Source: Chrysoporthe austroafricana
Taxonomy: Eukaryota; Ascomycota; Sordariomycetes; Diaporthales; Cryphonectriaceae
DNA: 64,000 nt
Assembly (NCBI GenBank): GCA_001051155.2
Contig: JYIP02000003.1
Coordinates: forward strand, 248,001 to 312,000
Direction of reading: 5' to 3'
Shown: positions 46,616 through 59,100 of the stretch, in pieces
How positions within the stretch are numbered: the first letter of the stretch is position 1
How the letters are laid out: each line of letters opens with the position of its first letter
The notes under the pieces: model-generated
Databases searched by the model: none
Told to the model about the DNA's origin: nothing
Seen by the model: only the letters and a program-made list of their open reading frames with translations
Position numbers and translations under genes: made by a program

Positions 46616-47773
46616 ATGGAGTACAGATATTCCACTATCGTTGATCCCTCGACCTATGAAGACCAAGGACTATGTGAGGGCATCCCTGTCCGTATTCATC
46701 AACGTCAGGACCTAGAGGACTTAGGCGCCATAAGGGCCCAAGAGGACTGGCGGAAGGGTGTCGCTCCGCTTGGGTTCAAAAAGGCGAGTCTCAGGCCCAG
46801 GTTCAACTTTCTATCTGTGGCTTTCCCAGAAACTCTTCCGGATCGGCTGGAAGTTCTCGCATATTTCGATGAGTACATCTTCATCCATGACGACGTCGTC
46901 GAGGAGGTCAATCAACAATTGGTAAGGCAACATTGCCTGCACAAACCCATTCATAACCTCATGGCTTATTCCTATCGTTTGCTCAGGGAGACAACCACAA
47001 TGATGAGGCGCTGGAGGTCTGCCAAGAAGGAGCCACTAAACGGCCTGCAACAACAAAGATTAAGACTGGCAGGAAGTTGATGATGTACAAAATGTCTCAA
47101 AAAGTCCTGGATATCGACCCGGAACCAGCAACAACTACACTGGCACTATGGGCAGAATGGTTTCGGAAAGGGGCCGGCCGCCTGAACCACAATCAATTCG
47201 ACACTTTGAAAGAGTATCTTGAGTATCGAATTCTTGACGTCGGAGAAATGTGAGCATGCGAAACTTCCATCGATGACAAGAAAACGAATTTCTGATAGCA
47301 CAAGGTACCTGACTGGGGTGGCCATCTTCGCCTACGGACTCACCATCCCGGAGAATGAGTACGCGCTTCTCTCGCCACTCTATCGGCCGGCCTGGATCGC
47401 ACTCGGTCTGACAAATGACCTATTCTCGCTGGAGAAGGAAATTAAAGCGGCCGAGGTGGTAGGTGAGACTCACGTATCCAATGCACTGTGGGTTATGATG
47501 CGTGAGCGGTCTATCAACAAGGAAGAGGCCAAGCGATTGTGCCGACAAAACATTAAGGACAATGTCGCACGCTACGTCGAAACGGTCCGAGTTACGAAGG
47601 ACAGGGAGGACCTTTCTCGGGACCTGCGTATCTTCATTGAGGTGGTCCAGTACATCCTCAGCGGTAACATTGTCTGGACGCTCGGTGCTCCGCGATACAA
47701 TCCTGGAGCTACATATAACAAGCGCCAATTAGACTGGATGCGATACGGAACCCCAAAGACGCTCGTGTACTAG
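46616..47773 (+). CDS. Stand-alone class I terpene synthase (cyclase-domain type)
   Basis: Three exons, 46616-46921, 46987-47249 and 47299-47773, join in phase to 347 aa; the third acceptor could be shifted by a few bases. The start MEYRYSTIVDPSTYEDQGLC and RAQEDWRKGVAPLGFKKASL are typical of the N-terminal cyclase half of fungal chimeric terpene synthases (fusicoccadiene-synthase kind). The first metal motif is HDDVVEE (residues 91-97). The NSE motif is NDLFSLEKE (229-237). The protein stops after the cyclase domain (QLDWMRYGTPKTLVY), so the C-terminal prenyltransferase half of the chimeras is absent. It needs a GGPP or GFPP synthase from elsewhere; none is in this window. Stand-alone cyclases of this type include, as I recall, the sordarin enzyme SdnA. 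Likely product: a di- or sesterterpene. Confidence 0.85.
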
Positions 47774-48257
47774 ATAAAAAATGTTGAGGAAGCAAAAGGT
47801 GTTTTCGAGGATACAAGAAGTATAGACCTGTTTTGAAGATGCGAGATACATGTAGAAGCCGATGACATATTCAATAGCATGAGATTGCAATTCCCCTCAT
47901 AACGCTACACCTTTGTCAAAATATCCGTACTATTGGAATTAGAACGTTATTGAACGGCGATTCTGCCATTCTAGAAAGACACCATAAAATCTTATGATTC
48001 TAGGATACGATGACAGAATGGATGACAGCCAGAACCTAACTATATTGGGATGGCTTGGAGTCATCCCCTGGGAGTTCAGAGCCTCTGCGCAGAGAAACAT
48101 ATGGGGTTGTTTTAGAACATCAACACGTCGAGCGTTTCTAAAATATTGCTCAGAAATATATACCAAAGCTAAAAATTAGGTATGCGAGACGAAGCTTGTT
48201 CTGTATTGTTGCTTTGGCTGTCGAAGTGGGTTGCAAGGCATCCCTCTCGTCTGTATC
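47774..48257. other. Intergenic
   Basis: No supported gene. It marks the border between the terpenoid-type cluster and the dead PKS-NRPS cluster. Confidence 0.45.
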
Positions 48258-48423
48258 TCAAGAGATCGAATAGACCAACTTCACACCAGACTGCGGCTCG
48301 CGGCGTATAATATCGACTCCCCTCATGACCCCATCCCAGCCTCCAGTCATGACCTTGATAGGATGTGTCTTGAGCAGACCGTTATCCAGAAGCTCCTGAC
48401 ATGCGGCAAAAACCTCAGCCCCG
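48258..48423 (-). pseudogene. C-terminal remnant of a trans-acting enoyl reductase
   Basis: About 54 residues survive, from [18 protein letters not shown], through THPIKV, to GVDIIRREPQSGVKLVYSIS and a stop at 48258. This matches the end of MDR-family trans-enoyl reductases (LovC/ApdC type) that work with PKS-NRPSs lacking an active ER. The N-terminal five-sixths, including the NADPH fold, is missing: the sequence stops abruptly at a telomere-like tract. The gene was divergent from the PKS-NRPS, the usual arrangement for such pairs. Confidence 0.7.
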
Positions 48424-48436
48424 AGGGTTAGGGTTA
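48424..48436 (+). other. Telomere-like AGGGTTAGGGTTA at a deletion junction
   Basis: Thirteen bases of TTAGGG-type repeat lie exactly between the enoyl-reductase remnant and the KS remnant. Confidence 0.7.
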
Positions 48437-51129
48437 TGCTCGAGGAAGATCCGCGGGTGTTTGACGCGGCTTTTTTCAACATCAGTCCCAATGAAGCAGA
48501 CTCCATCGACCCGCAGCAGCGTCTGCTTCTGGAGACTGTGTACGAAGCCCTCGAGGCCGGCGGTCACACCCTCGAAGCCATGCGTGGATCCGACACTGCT
48601 GTCTACGTAGGCACAATGGGTGAGTGACCCAAAATACAGAGCATCGACAGCTTTATTTATCTCAGAGGCCTGCTTCCGCCGCGAAAATATATTTAAGGTG
48701 ATAATAACTAAACTCTACTCTGATCAGGCGTCGACTACCACGATATACTCCTCCGAGACCTCAATACCCTTCCGACTTATTTCGCCACCGGTGTCAATAG
48801 GGCTATTATCTCAAACCGAATTTCGTATTTCTTCGACTGGCACGGCCCGAGCATGACGATCGACACGGCTTGTTCGTCCAGTATGATTGCCGTGCATCAG
48901 GGTGTACAAACTCTGCGCAATGGCGAATCACGAGTCGCTGTGGCATGCGGTACTCAGGTCATGTTGGGACATGACATGTACATCGTTGAGAGTAAACTCA
49001 GGATGCTCTCTCCTACAGGCCGATCGCGTATGTGGGACGTGGATGCGGATGGGTAAGGCGAAACCTCCTCTTTGAAATACATAGAGAACGACTAGCACTG
49101 ACGTCTTTTTTTCTTTTTCTTTTCTAGTTATGCCCGCGGCGAGGGTGTGGCAGCCATCGTAATGAAGCGGCTGAGTGATGCTATTACCGACGGCGACCAT
49201 ATCGGATGTGTGATTCGTGAGACAGGTGCCAACCAAGACGGCTTCTCGAATGGTATCACTGTGCCCAATACAGAGGCCCAGACCGCCCTGATCCGTCAGA
49301 CATACGCGAGAGCAGGCCTAGATCCCGAAAACAATCCTAATGACCGTCCTCATTTCTTCGAAGCGCATGGAACCGGTACTCAAGCTGGAGACCCTAAAGA
49401 AGCCGCCGCCATCTATGATACATTTGGGCGACGTATCCATGCTTCGGGTGGCACTCCACTCTATGTGGGCTCAGTCAAGACTGTCATAGGCCACTTGGAG
49501 GGCTCTCATTAAAGGCTCCTTGAGTATCCACAAAGGATTGATCCCTCAAAACCTTCTCTTCAATCGTCTGAGCCCGAGGGTTGAGCCATTCTACAAAGGG
49601 GTAGAGGTACCCACGAGTCTGAAAGCATGGCCAAAACTCCCCGAAGGTACTCCACGGCGTGTGAGTGTCAGTAGTTTTGGTAGGGGCCTTTGTCTTTTAA
49701 CTCATATTCTTTCTTGTTATTCCCCCTTGCCCACCTGATGCTCATCTCATGCCTTCAGACTAGCTAACCCATTCTATCTACGGTAGGCTTTGGGGGCTCC
49801 AATGCTCATGCCATTCTGGAGGAACATATGCAGCCTATTTCCAGCCACGATAATCACAAGTCGTCTAATTTTACGCCTTTTGTATTCCCTTTCTGAGACA
49901 CCCTTGGTCGCCCTCCTGGAGCGATATTCCGATTTCCTGAAAACTCGTGGCCATGACGACATGAACGCCTCCGATTTGGCTTGGACTCTGCACTCACGGA
50001 GGAGTCAATTTCCTTTTAAAGTGGCCTTCTCTGCCCGGAAAATCGAGACATTGAGCTCGAAAATTGACGAAAAGCTTGCAGCTATCAAGAAAATGGCTGG
50101 GATGACTATCGGCACGCGCATTACTGGCAACTGTACTCTGCCTCGCGTCTTGGGAATCTTCACTGGCCAAGGTGCACAGTGGCCAGCCATGGGTGCACAC
50201 TTGATTCGCTCCTCTGACTTTGTATTGCAGAGGATACGGCATCTAGAAGAATCCCTGGCCACCCTGCCGCCTTCTGATCGCCCGAAGTGGAGCCTTCTTG
50301 ATGAGATGCTCGCTGGAACTGATACTTCCCGCGTTGCCGAGGCCGCGTTGTCACAACCACTGTGTACCGCCATCCAGATTGTCCTAGTTGATCTTCTTCA
50401 GGCAGCTGGCATCACTTTTGCCTCTGTTGTAGGTCACTCTTCGGGCGAAATTGCCGCAGCCTATGCTGCGGGTTTTTTTACAGCTCACGATGCGATCCGC
50501 GTGGCATATTATCGGTGAGTTCACTCCTACGAATTTATTCATTCTCTTTCCGGTCCTATGATCAGTCCCGAGACATCGCGTTCCTGGAGCCCAGAGAGCG
50601 GCACTCTTTCATTGTCTTAGGACACAGCCGACCTAATTTTCGAAGCAATTACTGAGCCGCAACATCAATTAGTGGATTGTATGCTCGACTGGCTGGGAAC
50701 GACGAAAATGGCCAAAAGGGTGCCATGCTTGCGGTCGGGACGTCTTTAGAGGACGCTCAGGAGCTCGTCGACTTGCAGGCTTTCAAGGGCCGGCTGGCCA
50801 TCGCTGCGCACAACTCTCCGGCCAGTGTAACCTTATCGGGAGATGCGGATGCTATCGTCCACGCCATGAAAGTTTTTAAGGAAGAGAAGAAGTTTGCCAG
50901 ATTGCTGAAGGTCGATACCGCCTATCACTCTCACCACATGAGTCCATGTAGTGACCCGTACGTTAACGCGTTGCGAGCTTGCGGGATCCAAGTCAACCGA
51001 GACCAAAGCAACACCTGCGCCTGATTCTCGAGCGGGACTGGTAGCGCCGAGGCGGTAAAGCCTACCGACGATCTCCAGGACGTCTACTGGAGAGACAACT
51101 TGAGGAACACAGTCCTGTTTTCAGATGCT
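48437..51129 (+). pseudogene. PKS-NRPS, 5' fragment: partial KS and most of AT
   Basis: The frame opens inside the KS ([20 protein letters not shown]); the first 70 or so residues of the domain are gone. The KS active site DTACSSS near 48862 and EAHGTGT are present. Introns with normal signals follow GTM (donor 48619) and DADG. Lesions: a deletion after GHLEG near 49500 that shifts frame, and a TGA near 51022, where the family has a Trp before FSS. The AT has FTGQGAQWPAM and GHSSGEIAAAYA. It ends abruptly after NTVLFSDA at 51129; the next base belongs to another gene. The rest of the AT begins on the minus strand at 62842. KS style resembles PKS-NRPS hybrids. Confidence 0.88.
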
Positions 51130-52330
51130 CCCCGCCCAACTTGGCATATATATGCCTGGCAATATTACTCTGGGAAAGAGAGTTGGCTTTGAGGTACGCT
51201 GCTTCCTTGCAGCATTGTTAAGCACTTCCAGCTTGAGATCGCTTCATACTGATGTGTACTTCTCTCTGGAGATAGGATTCACCTAAACTGCCGTTTATTC
51301 GTGCAGAGCGCCATCGTCTCCGGAATTGGCTGGCGACAAGCATCCCAATTCAATGGGGCAAGCGCGTGATACGCATCGAACATGATGATAACGGAGTCAC
51401 AGTCTACTTTGAGGACGGTAGTACTGCGAAGTGAGACATCCTAATCGGTGCAGATGGTGCTCATAGTCTCGGTAAGTCATTCCATATCTTCAGAGCGTTT
51501 TCATTTGGCGCATCCGTTCCTGGAAAACATCTAATCTCATTACAACGTGGCTAATCTGGATGATCGAAGTCCGAGAACAACTCCTCCAACGTCCGGCCAG
51601 CGAACTCCTCAAAGTCGTCCCCATTGCCACAATTATAGGTGAGCTGACCTTATCGGGGGAGGCCTTCAAGCGCCAGCTGGCCCTCGGCCACAGCGGTTAC
51701 ATGATCATCCGCCCGGATCTGGGCTTCCTCGCCTTTGTGGGGCTTCACTATGTCTGCCCAGATGGCCTCTCAGGCCGTTATTACTGGAATACCCTACAGG
51801 ATGACCTCACTGTTGCCGATCCCGACCACTGGCTCCAGAAGGCCACCCAGCAGGAGAAGTTGGACCACGTCCTGAATGCGGTCGCTAAATTGCTGCCTCA
51901 CCTTCGCGAAGTCTTCGAGTCGACACCCGCCGAGGGGATCAGGGCCCACACCCATGTCTGGCGCGATCTTGAGCTCGACAACATCCCGGGTATACGTCTG
52001 CCGGCTAGTCGTGTCATCCTAATCGGGGACGCGGCCCACGTCACGACGCCGTTCCGGGGTGAGGGTGGCTATAATGCATTCCTCGACACACTGAAACTGG
52101 GCCAGAAGTTGGGCGAGCTAGAGAAAGGAGCTAAGTTCAAGGACATCGGCGCTGTCCGGGAAATTGTTGCTGAGCACAATGAAGAGATGGTCAAGAGGGG
52201 CGCACAGACGGTGCGGGATTCGAGAAACCTGCACTCGAATGCACAGCGGCTCGGTCCTGACGGGAAGCCGATCATCGTTGAGATGATAGACTTACCAGAT
52301 AGAGAGATAGTGCTTGGGGTTGGGGCATGA
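51130..52330 (+). pseudogene. FAD-dependent monooxygenase, 3' fragment
   Basis: Starts mid-domain with PAQLGIYMPGN. After an intron it reads RAERHRLRNWLATSI and the FAD-binding GADGAHS motif. A TGA at 51432-51434, just before DILIGADGA, breaks the frame. The last exon (from about 51571) is intact and includes the second FAD motif, VILIGDAAHVTTP then FRGEGGYNAFLD. The protein ends at 52330. The Rossmann GxGxxG part is missing here and lies at 62843-63121 on the other strand. Class A flavin monooxygenases of this kind tailor polyketide/NRPS products. Confidence 0.88.
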
Positions 52331-53180
52331 TCATTAGGCTTTTCCTTGCTCGTCAGGCATTGATGACACATTATGTTAAGCGAGGCTATGTCATTCAATC
52401 TTCGATGACAGCTGGTAGCTAGTTAAAACGACGAATTCGAGCCCCGTAGCAGATACTCAGCAGTGCGCTTTCTATAAGCTATGTCAATTACAATCATTTT
52501 GTATAGGAAGAAGTTCATGTATCATCGGGAAGTACTTGGCAAACACTTCTCTGCGCCCCCCCCCCCGGCTTTCCGGAAAGAACACGAGATTCACATAGCT
52601 GACTTTGGACTTCCCTCATCTGGCGATAGATGTATTTGGAAAGTGATTTTTGGTACCATAACTTTGAAAGCCAATTGTATTCAGCTTCAATATACCCTGA
52701 TAGATTCCGGCACGGAGAGGATTGTCCGCACAAAGATTTCCTCGCGGGCACGGACAAGTGCATATGAGGTGCGAACATTTTGCGCTGAGATATCCATAAT
52801 TCACCATGGTAATATGTGTTCCCATTCTACGGCTGGAACTGTCGGCCAGACCTGACTTCTAATACGATATGTAAAGAAGAAACGGTCTCAAAGGCTGCTC
52901 TGGACTGCTGGGCAGAACACAGGTGTACCGTGTACATGGGCAAATGCATGATATAGTCTAACCTGGGTGTTTGAGCTCTCTCTACCAAGATGTAATAGCG
53001 CAAGCTGAGAAGCAAATGTCAATGTCACTCAAGGTTTGTCTCTGAGTGTAGGACAAGGTATATCTTATGGTACGTTGCCTATAATGGGAAGCTATCATGC
53101 GGCTAATATGCCTGACGTGCTAAATGTATGAAAAAATCTCAAACCCGAATGCTACCACTCAACAAGTCTAATAAGCTCGA
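52331..53180. other. Intergenic inside the inversion
   Basis: Between the 3' ends of the FAD monooxygenase fragment and the PKS-NRPS. No gene supported; a C-run (52556-52566) is present. Confidence 0.5.
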
Positions 53181-56100
53181 TTATCTGCGCAATGTGAGTT
53201 TCAGCGCTGGATTTCCTCCACTATGGCTGCTTCCGATCGTAGCCGTCTGTGACGCCACGACATATGAGAAACCAAGTGCCTTGATCTGGCCCATCCACTT
53301 CAAAGCCGGGAGCCGTTCGAGGTCACGATCCCCTCTCTGCTCTTCTATAAACGTCTTCAGCTCAACCACGTCGAGAGCCACAGGACTCCGATAGTGAATG
53401 AACTGGGTTGATGGATCCGTCACTGGGTGCACAGACAGCACGGAGTCACAGAGCCACTGGGCCGCCAACTGAGCAGGGAGCAGGTCGATACGGCCCTCCC
53501 AGCCTGTAGTATCTGGCATGGTACCCGTAAGGTCGATATAGCGTATGAACTCCTGGAGGGCCTCCACCTTCAAGGAGTCTGATGACGCCTGCGCTGACGG
53601 AAGTAGACGGTATATCAAAGCCAGGACTCCCAGAGTCACCGTCGCTACCGTCAGTAGGTGGCGTGTATGCAGAAACAGAAGATGCAGCTCTAGCCCCAGC
53701 AACAATTTCCGGAGGCAAAACGCCTGAGGTCGAGACAAAGTGGATGGGTACTCGTCTTGGAGCAGCCAGCTTGACTAGCTCTTTGGTAGGATGGACATTG
53801 CTCGCGCGGAGCACATGGTAATTGTCCCAAAATGAACGAGAGGCTCCCAGGTGCAATATTTCATCCACTTCGTTGGATAAGGCCCAGAATTCGCCCTCCG
53901 TGAGTCCTAACAGTGGAGCTGAGAGATCGCCACGATGATAGGTGATCTTGTCAGAGCGGGTCAGCTCTCGAGGGCCGTGCAAAGTCTTGTCTCGCACCGC
54001 CACGCAGTGGATTTTGGCGACGTCCACACTCGCTGACAGAATTGGGAAGAGATTGCGCGCAACGTAGCCTGTTGCACCCGTGACCAACAAAGTCTTAGGA
54101 CACTTCCGTTGGCAGTCAGTGGGAGCTTGGAACGTTTCACTGCCATGCCTAGGAAGGCCAGATATCGAAGGCGGGGCGGTTTCTTGATCCCAGTCAATGA
54201 CGTCGACGTTGAAGCTGTCTTCGATTTGACGAGCCATCTGCCCGAGTCTGTTGGCGTTGAGCAGGTCGGCAAGGGGAATGGCAATGTTGAAGGCCCGGCG
54301 AATCCTGGATTGAAGTCGAACAATCAGCAAAGAATTTCCGCCAACCGAGAAGCTGCTCGTTGAAGGTCCTATAGCAAGCCCGAGGTTCTCGCTGTTCTTT
54401 CCAAGAACCTCCCTCCATAGACGTCTCAGCGCAGCCATAGTCTCGGTTATTTCTGCGTCGTCGCGGGCATCGACCGCAGTGCGCTGGGGCAGAGTCATAG
54501 TTTTGATAGCCTTTCGATCAACCTTTTTGTGATCGTTCAAAGGAAGTGCGTCCAACGGGATCGCCAAGACAGGTATCATGTACTGAGGCATGGAAAGACG
54601 GCCAAGCAGGCACTCCAGAAAGGCCTTCTTATCCTTGATATCGTGCTTCGGCGCAAACACGACATGCGCGACTAGGTAGTCCGGGTCGCCTTCGCGCAAT
54701 GTAACAGCTGCTTCTTTAATGGTGCCTTCCGCAGCCAGAATGATATTGGCCTCAATATCGCGCAGTTCAATGCGAAGCCCTCGCATTTTGACTTGTGTAT
54801 CGTCCGCCATGCGGTTGTGGAAAACCAAGGATCCATCTTCTCGCAAATGTCCAATGTCTCCGGTACGATGCATCTGAATCCTGAGATTGGCAGTATACTC
54901 GGGAGTTACATAAGGGTTCGGTATAAAGTGATGAGCAGTGAGTTCCTGGTTGTTCAAATAGCCAAGAGACACACCGGCACCTCCGATGACAATTTCCCCT
55001 GGCATGCCGATAGGTAGTGGCTTCAGGTGCTCATCTAAGATATACGTTGCGTAATTCGGCAGTGAAAAGCCACATGGTGCTGACCCGATGTCCTCAAGAT
55101 CCCGCTGGCGATAATCGATCTCTGATTTGTGCGATGCAATGGAGATTTCCGCTGGGCCGTACGAATTGTGCACATGGAGTTGCGACAAGCCGAGATCGGC
55201 AAATTGTTTCAAGACATAGCTGGTCATAGGCTCGCCACCGCCAAAAGCGAAATGCCAGCTCGATGCTTGTCGAAGGCTGTCGCCGCCGTATTGCATCCAC
55301 AGAGAATATTCGGAGGGCGTGACCTTGGTGTATGTAATGGAGTTTTTTGTAATGATTTTCGTAATTGAAAGCGGATCACCGCGTTTGTCGTAAGGAACGA
55401 CGTACACCATGCCGCCGTTGACGAGGCCTGTGAATATTTGATCCATCGAGAAGTCAAAAGTGAAGGCACTTTGCTGCAGAACCTGCTCTGCACCCAATTT
55501 CCACGTCTTTGTGTACCCCTCCATCTCATTTCGGATGCCTGAATGTTTAAGAATAATGCCCTTAGGTGTGCCTGTAGAACCACTGGTATACAGAACGGCC
55601 GCAGGTGAGTCAGGTAGCGCAGAATTTGTGAAGCGAACCGACGTAGCTGGTATACCGGATAAGTCAACGATATTGGTGACGTTGAGCTGGGGAGCATCGC
55701 CCAAAGTAGTAGCGTCAACCAGAACGGCAGTCGGTTGACAATCATTTGCCAGAGCAGCGAGGCGTGATATAGGGTTGCAGAGGTCCAGCGGCACATAAAC
55801 TCCTCCAACGCGCATGATGGCAAGCATAGAGCATACCCAATCGGATGACGCTTGCTGGAAGACAAGCACACGAGAGGTGGGGCCAACGCCGGCTTCGGAC
55901 AGCGCTTCAGCAATAGCCTCAATCCGGTTCATCATGTCCGTATACGTGATACGGCTGCCAAGACCATCCATAAGGGCAGTCTTGTCGGGATTCTCTAGGG
56001 CGATTTGGTCGATCCGATGGGGAAGGGTTGCCGGCTAGTTCGAAACGAGGTCGGGGCCTAATTGGCAATTGTCAGTCCGCAAAGTTTCAGAGAATATGGT

Positions 56101-59100
56101 TATCTAGCGAACGACTTAATTTGCAAGGAAGGTTGCGAGTTTTACTCACCGCGGCCGACTTTAAGGCCGTGGGCCAGTTGTTTCTCGCTGAAGAGAGGCG
56201 TGTTCTCCAGAGAGAGCGAGGCATTACTTGATAGGACCTCAAGAAAATGCATGTATGTCTCTAGCAACAGATTCGCTGCTGCCAAATCGTAAAGGCTAGC
56301 CTGTACCCGAAGGACGACATAGGCGTCGGTAGCCGTCTCTTTCACGTCTAGAGAGATGTCGTATGCCGTTCTTCCCGGGCGAACGTCCTGCAAGTTCAGC
56401 TGGCAATTGCACCAGCCTTGCTTCTCACGAGATGCCTGTCGATAGTCGAAGAATGCCTGGAAGAAGGGGCTGTGTGACGAAGACCGTACCACATTGAGCT
56501 CTTTGAGAAGCACATCAAATGGCAGACGTGAATTCTCCAGCGCGCCATTGGCGATCTTCCGAGCCTCAACAAGAGCACTCGCAAAGCTTTGACCTGATTG
56601 CCGCTGGAACCGCAAAGTAAGGAGATTCAGGAAAAAGCCAATGCTTTCCAAAATATCGATCTCGTTGCGATTTGCATCGGCAATTCCGATAGTCAAGACG
56701 TCGGCATCTGTGAAGGAAAATAGCATAGTCTTGAATGCAGCTAGAAAGAAGTGGAATGGCCGGGATTGCTGGGTCTTGGAGACCGACCTAATCCGCGCTA
56801 CCAAGGTCGGCTCAAGGCGTGTAACGGCCTGGTGAATTCGGTAGTCCGTCATTGGTACTCTGGAAGTTGTGCGAGCCATGGGCAGAAGCGGCAGTACTGG
56901 TGGCTGCTCGCCGGGTGGAAATACTCCTTGCCAGTACCTCAGCTCGTCATGCAATTCTCCCTTCGCCACAGCTTGCCGTTGGGCTACCGAAAATTCGATA
57001 TATTGCCGTGGCGCCGCCCCGAGACTCTTTCCATAGTAGGCCTTTTCCAGGTCGGCGAGAAGGACGTTAAGACTAGCGCCATCCATAATAATGTGATGGT
57101 AGCTGACCAGAAGATAGTGAGATGTCGATGACAGTGTCAAGAGAACCAGACGTAGCAAATCACCGCTTGCCAAATCGAATTGATGCGCCTGCAGTTTGGT
57201 GTATTCATCTTCGACTTCTTCCGCTGAATTGATCCTTTTGCGCTCCAGCCTAGTAAAAGGGCTAGGTAGGATATTCTGGGAAGCCTCGTCTGCTTCTTCG
57301 TCGTCTCCGATAAAGCATGTGCGTAGCGCATCGTGCCTAGCAGTCACAACACGAACAGCTCTTTCCAGATCTCCAATGCGCAGATTGCTATCCAAGCGAT
57401 ACTTGAAGGTGACGTTGAACGTAGTCGGATCCTTTACCAGGAGCTGTAAGAACCAGAATCGAGATTGACCCAATGAGATGGGCTCGCTCTTGAGGAATGT
57501 GTTGGGCGCATTGGTAGTTGCTAGTGTTGCATAACAGCTAGGCTCCGCGGATTTAGAAGTCACCTACGTTACTAACGAGTTTGGCGTGAGAATTCCTTTT
57601 GCTATAGACTGATTTTGGCTTGCACCATGATCAGATGCAGAGCTTGACCCTGTATTCGTACGTTGAGACTCGGATGCGAGAAGAGGTTGTGATTGCGGTT
57701 GAGCCGGCTTCGTGGTGGGCCTCTGAGGTGCAACATCACCTATCCGTGTCCCAATCGTTGCAAGAAGTTCCTCTGGCAGCTTCTTCATCGCTTGTTCGCA
57801 AATTTCGGCTAGAGTCGCTCCACCGACGATCTTAAGAACAGGAATGTCAACCTTGACCTCGTTCAGAATCCAGGCCCGCACCTCAACAGCAACGAGAGAA
57901 TCGATCCCAAGTTCGACAAGTGGAGTGTCATAGTGGATCTTCTCTTCCTCACTTTGTTGCAAAATGGTACGCAGCTTTGTTGCGAATGATTCTGGATGTT
58001 TCACGTTAGCTTATAGTTTATGCCCTACAGCATGCCCTTCTAACACTTGCCTTCCAATAACTCCAATGCCTGCTCTTTAGTTGCAGCACTTGCAAACCTT
58101 TTCGAGACAGAAACAGTGCTGGCCTTATTCCTAATCTGACCATCCCCACCGAGCTCCGCGCTGTTAGCTTTCAGGATGCAATGCGAGAAGATCGGGTTGT
58201 TATACCACACCACATTGGTGCTCTCGTCGCTTATCGTCTTGATGCCGGTCGTCACCACTGCATCCGGGATCTCGATGGCTTGCTTGTCCTTCGCCTTCAC
58301 GTGACCGGCTCGAATCGTCTCTCCAAACGCAATGCGGAGATCCGACTCGGAGAGCACCGTGAGACCATAAATCTCCAGCTGTTCAACGACATGTCGACTC
58401 ACAGTCTCGACATATCCAATTCCAGAAACGAGACCGATGTCAAGCGTAGAGCCAGCCAAGCCACGTCTTCGTCTCTGCCTGGCCAGACCATTCAGGTAAC
58501 CGTTTGCCGCCGTGTAATTGGCTTGACCTGGATTACCAACCACACATGCTCCAGATGACAACATAACAAAGAAATCAAGGCTATCATCGTGCAAAGCTTC
58601 GTCGAGATTCCTTGACCCGTCAATCTTTGGTTGGAGGGTTTCCCGCATTTCCTCGAATGACATTTCTTTGAAGAGCGAATCATGGAGGACCATAGCTCCG
58701 TTAACGACACCGGCAATAGGAGGACATGTTGTCCTAATAGTCTTCAGGGCTTTTTCCAGACTGTGCATGTCTGTAACATCCACTGCGAGGGCCTTGACTG
58801 TGGCTTGGGTCTCTAGGAAAGAGTCTAGCCACCTTTGGTCGATGTTAGGGCGGCGACTCGTAAGACACACGCAACCCGCTCCATTAGACACCATCCATTC
58901 ACAGAACGACTGTCCAATCTGGCCACTCAGACCAAAGAGTATGTAGGTCTTGTCCTTGGAGAAGAGGCTTCGGCCTTCCAGCGGGCGCACATCGACCTTA
59001 ACTTCGCCATCCACGGGCCAGTGAATAACGGTCATTGCGTGGTCAGGCGCGGTCTGAGTACCGACTTGGTCGAGCCGCAAAACCATGGTCTGATAGGCGT

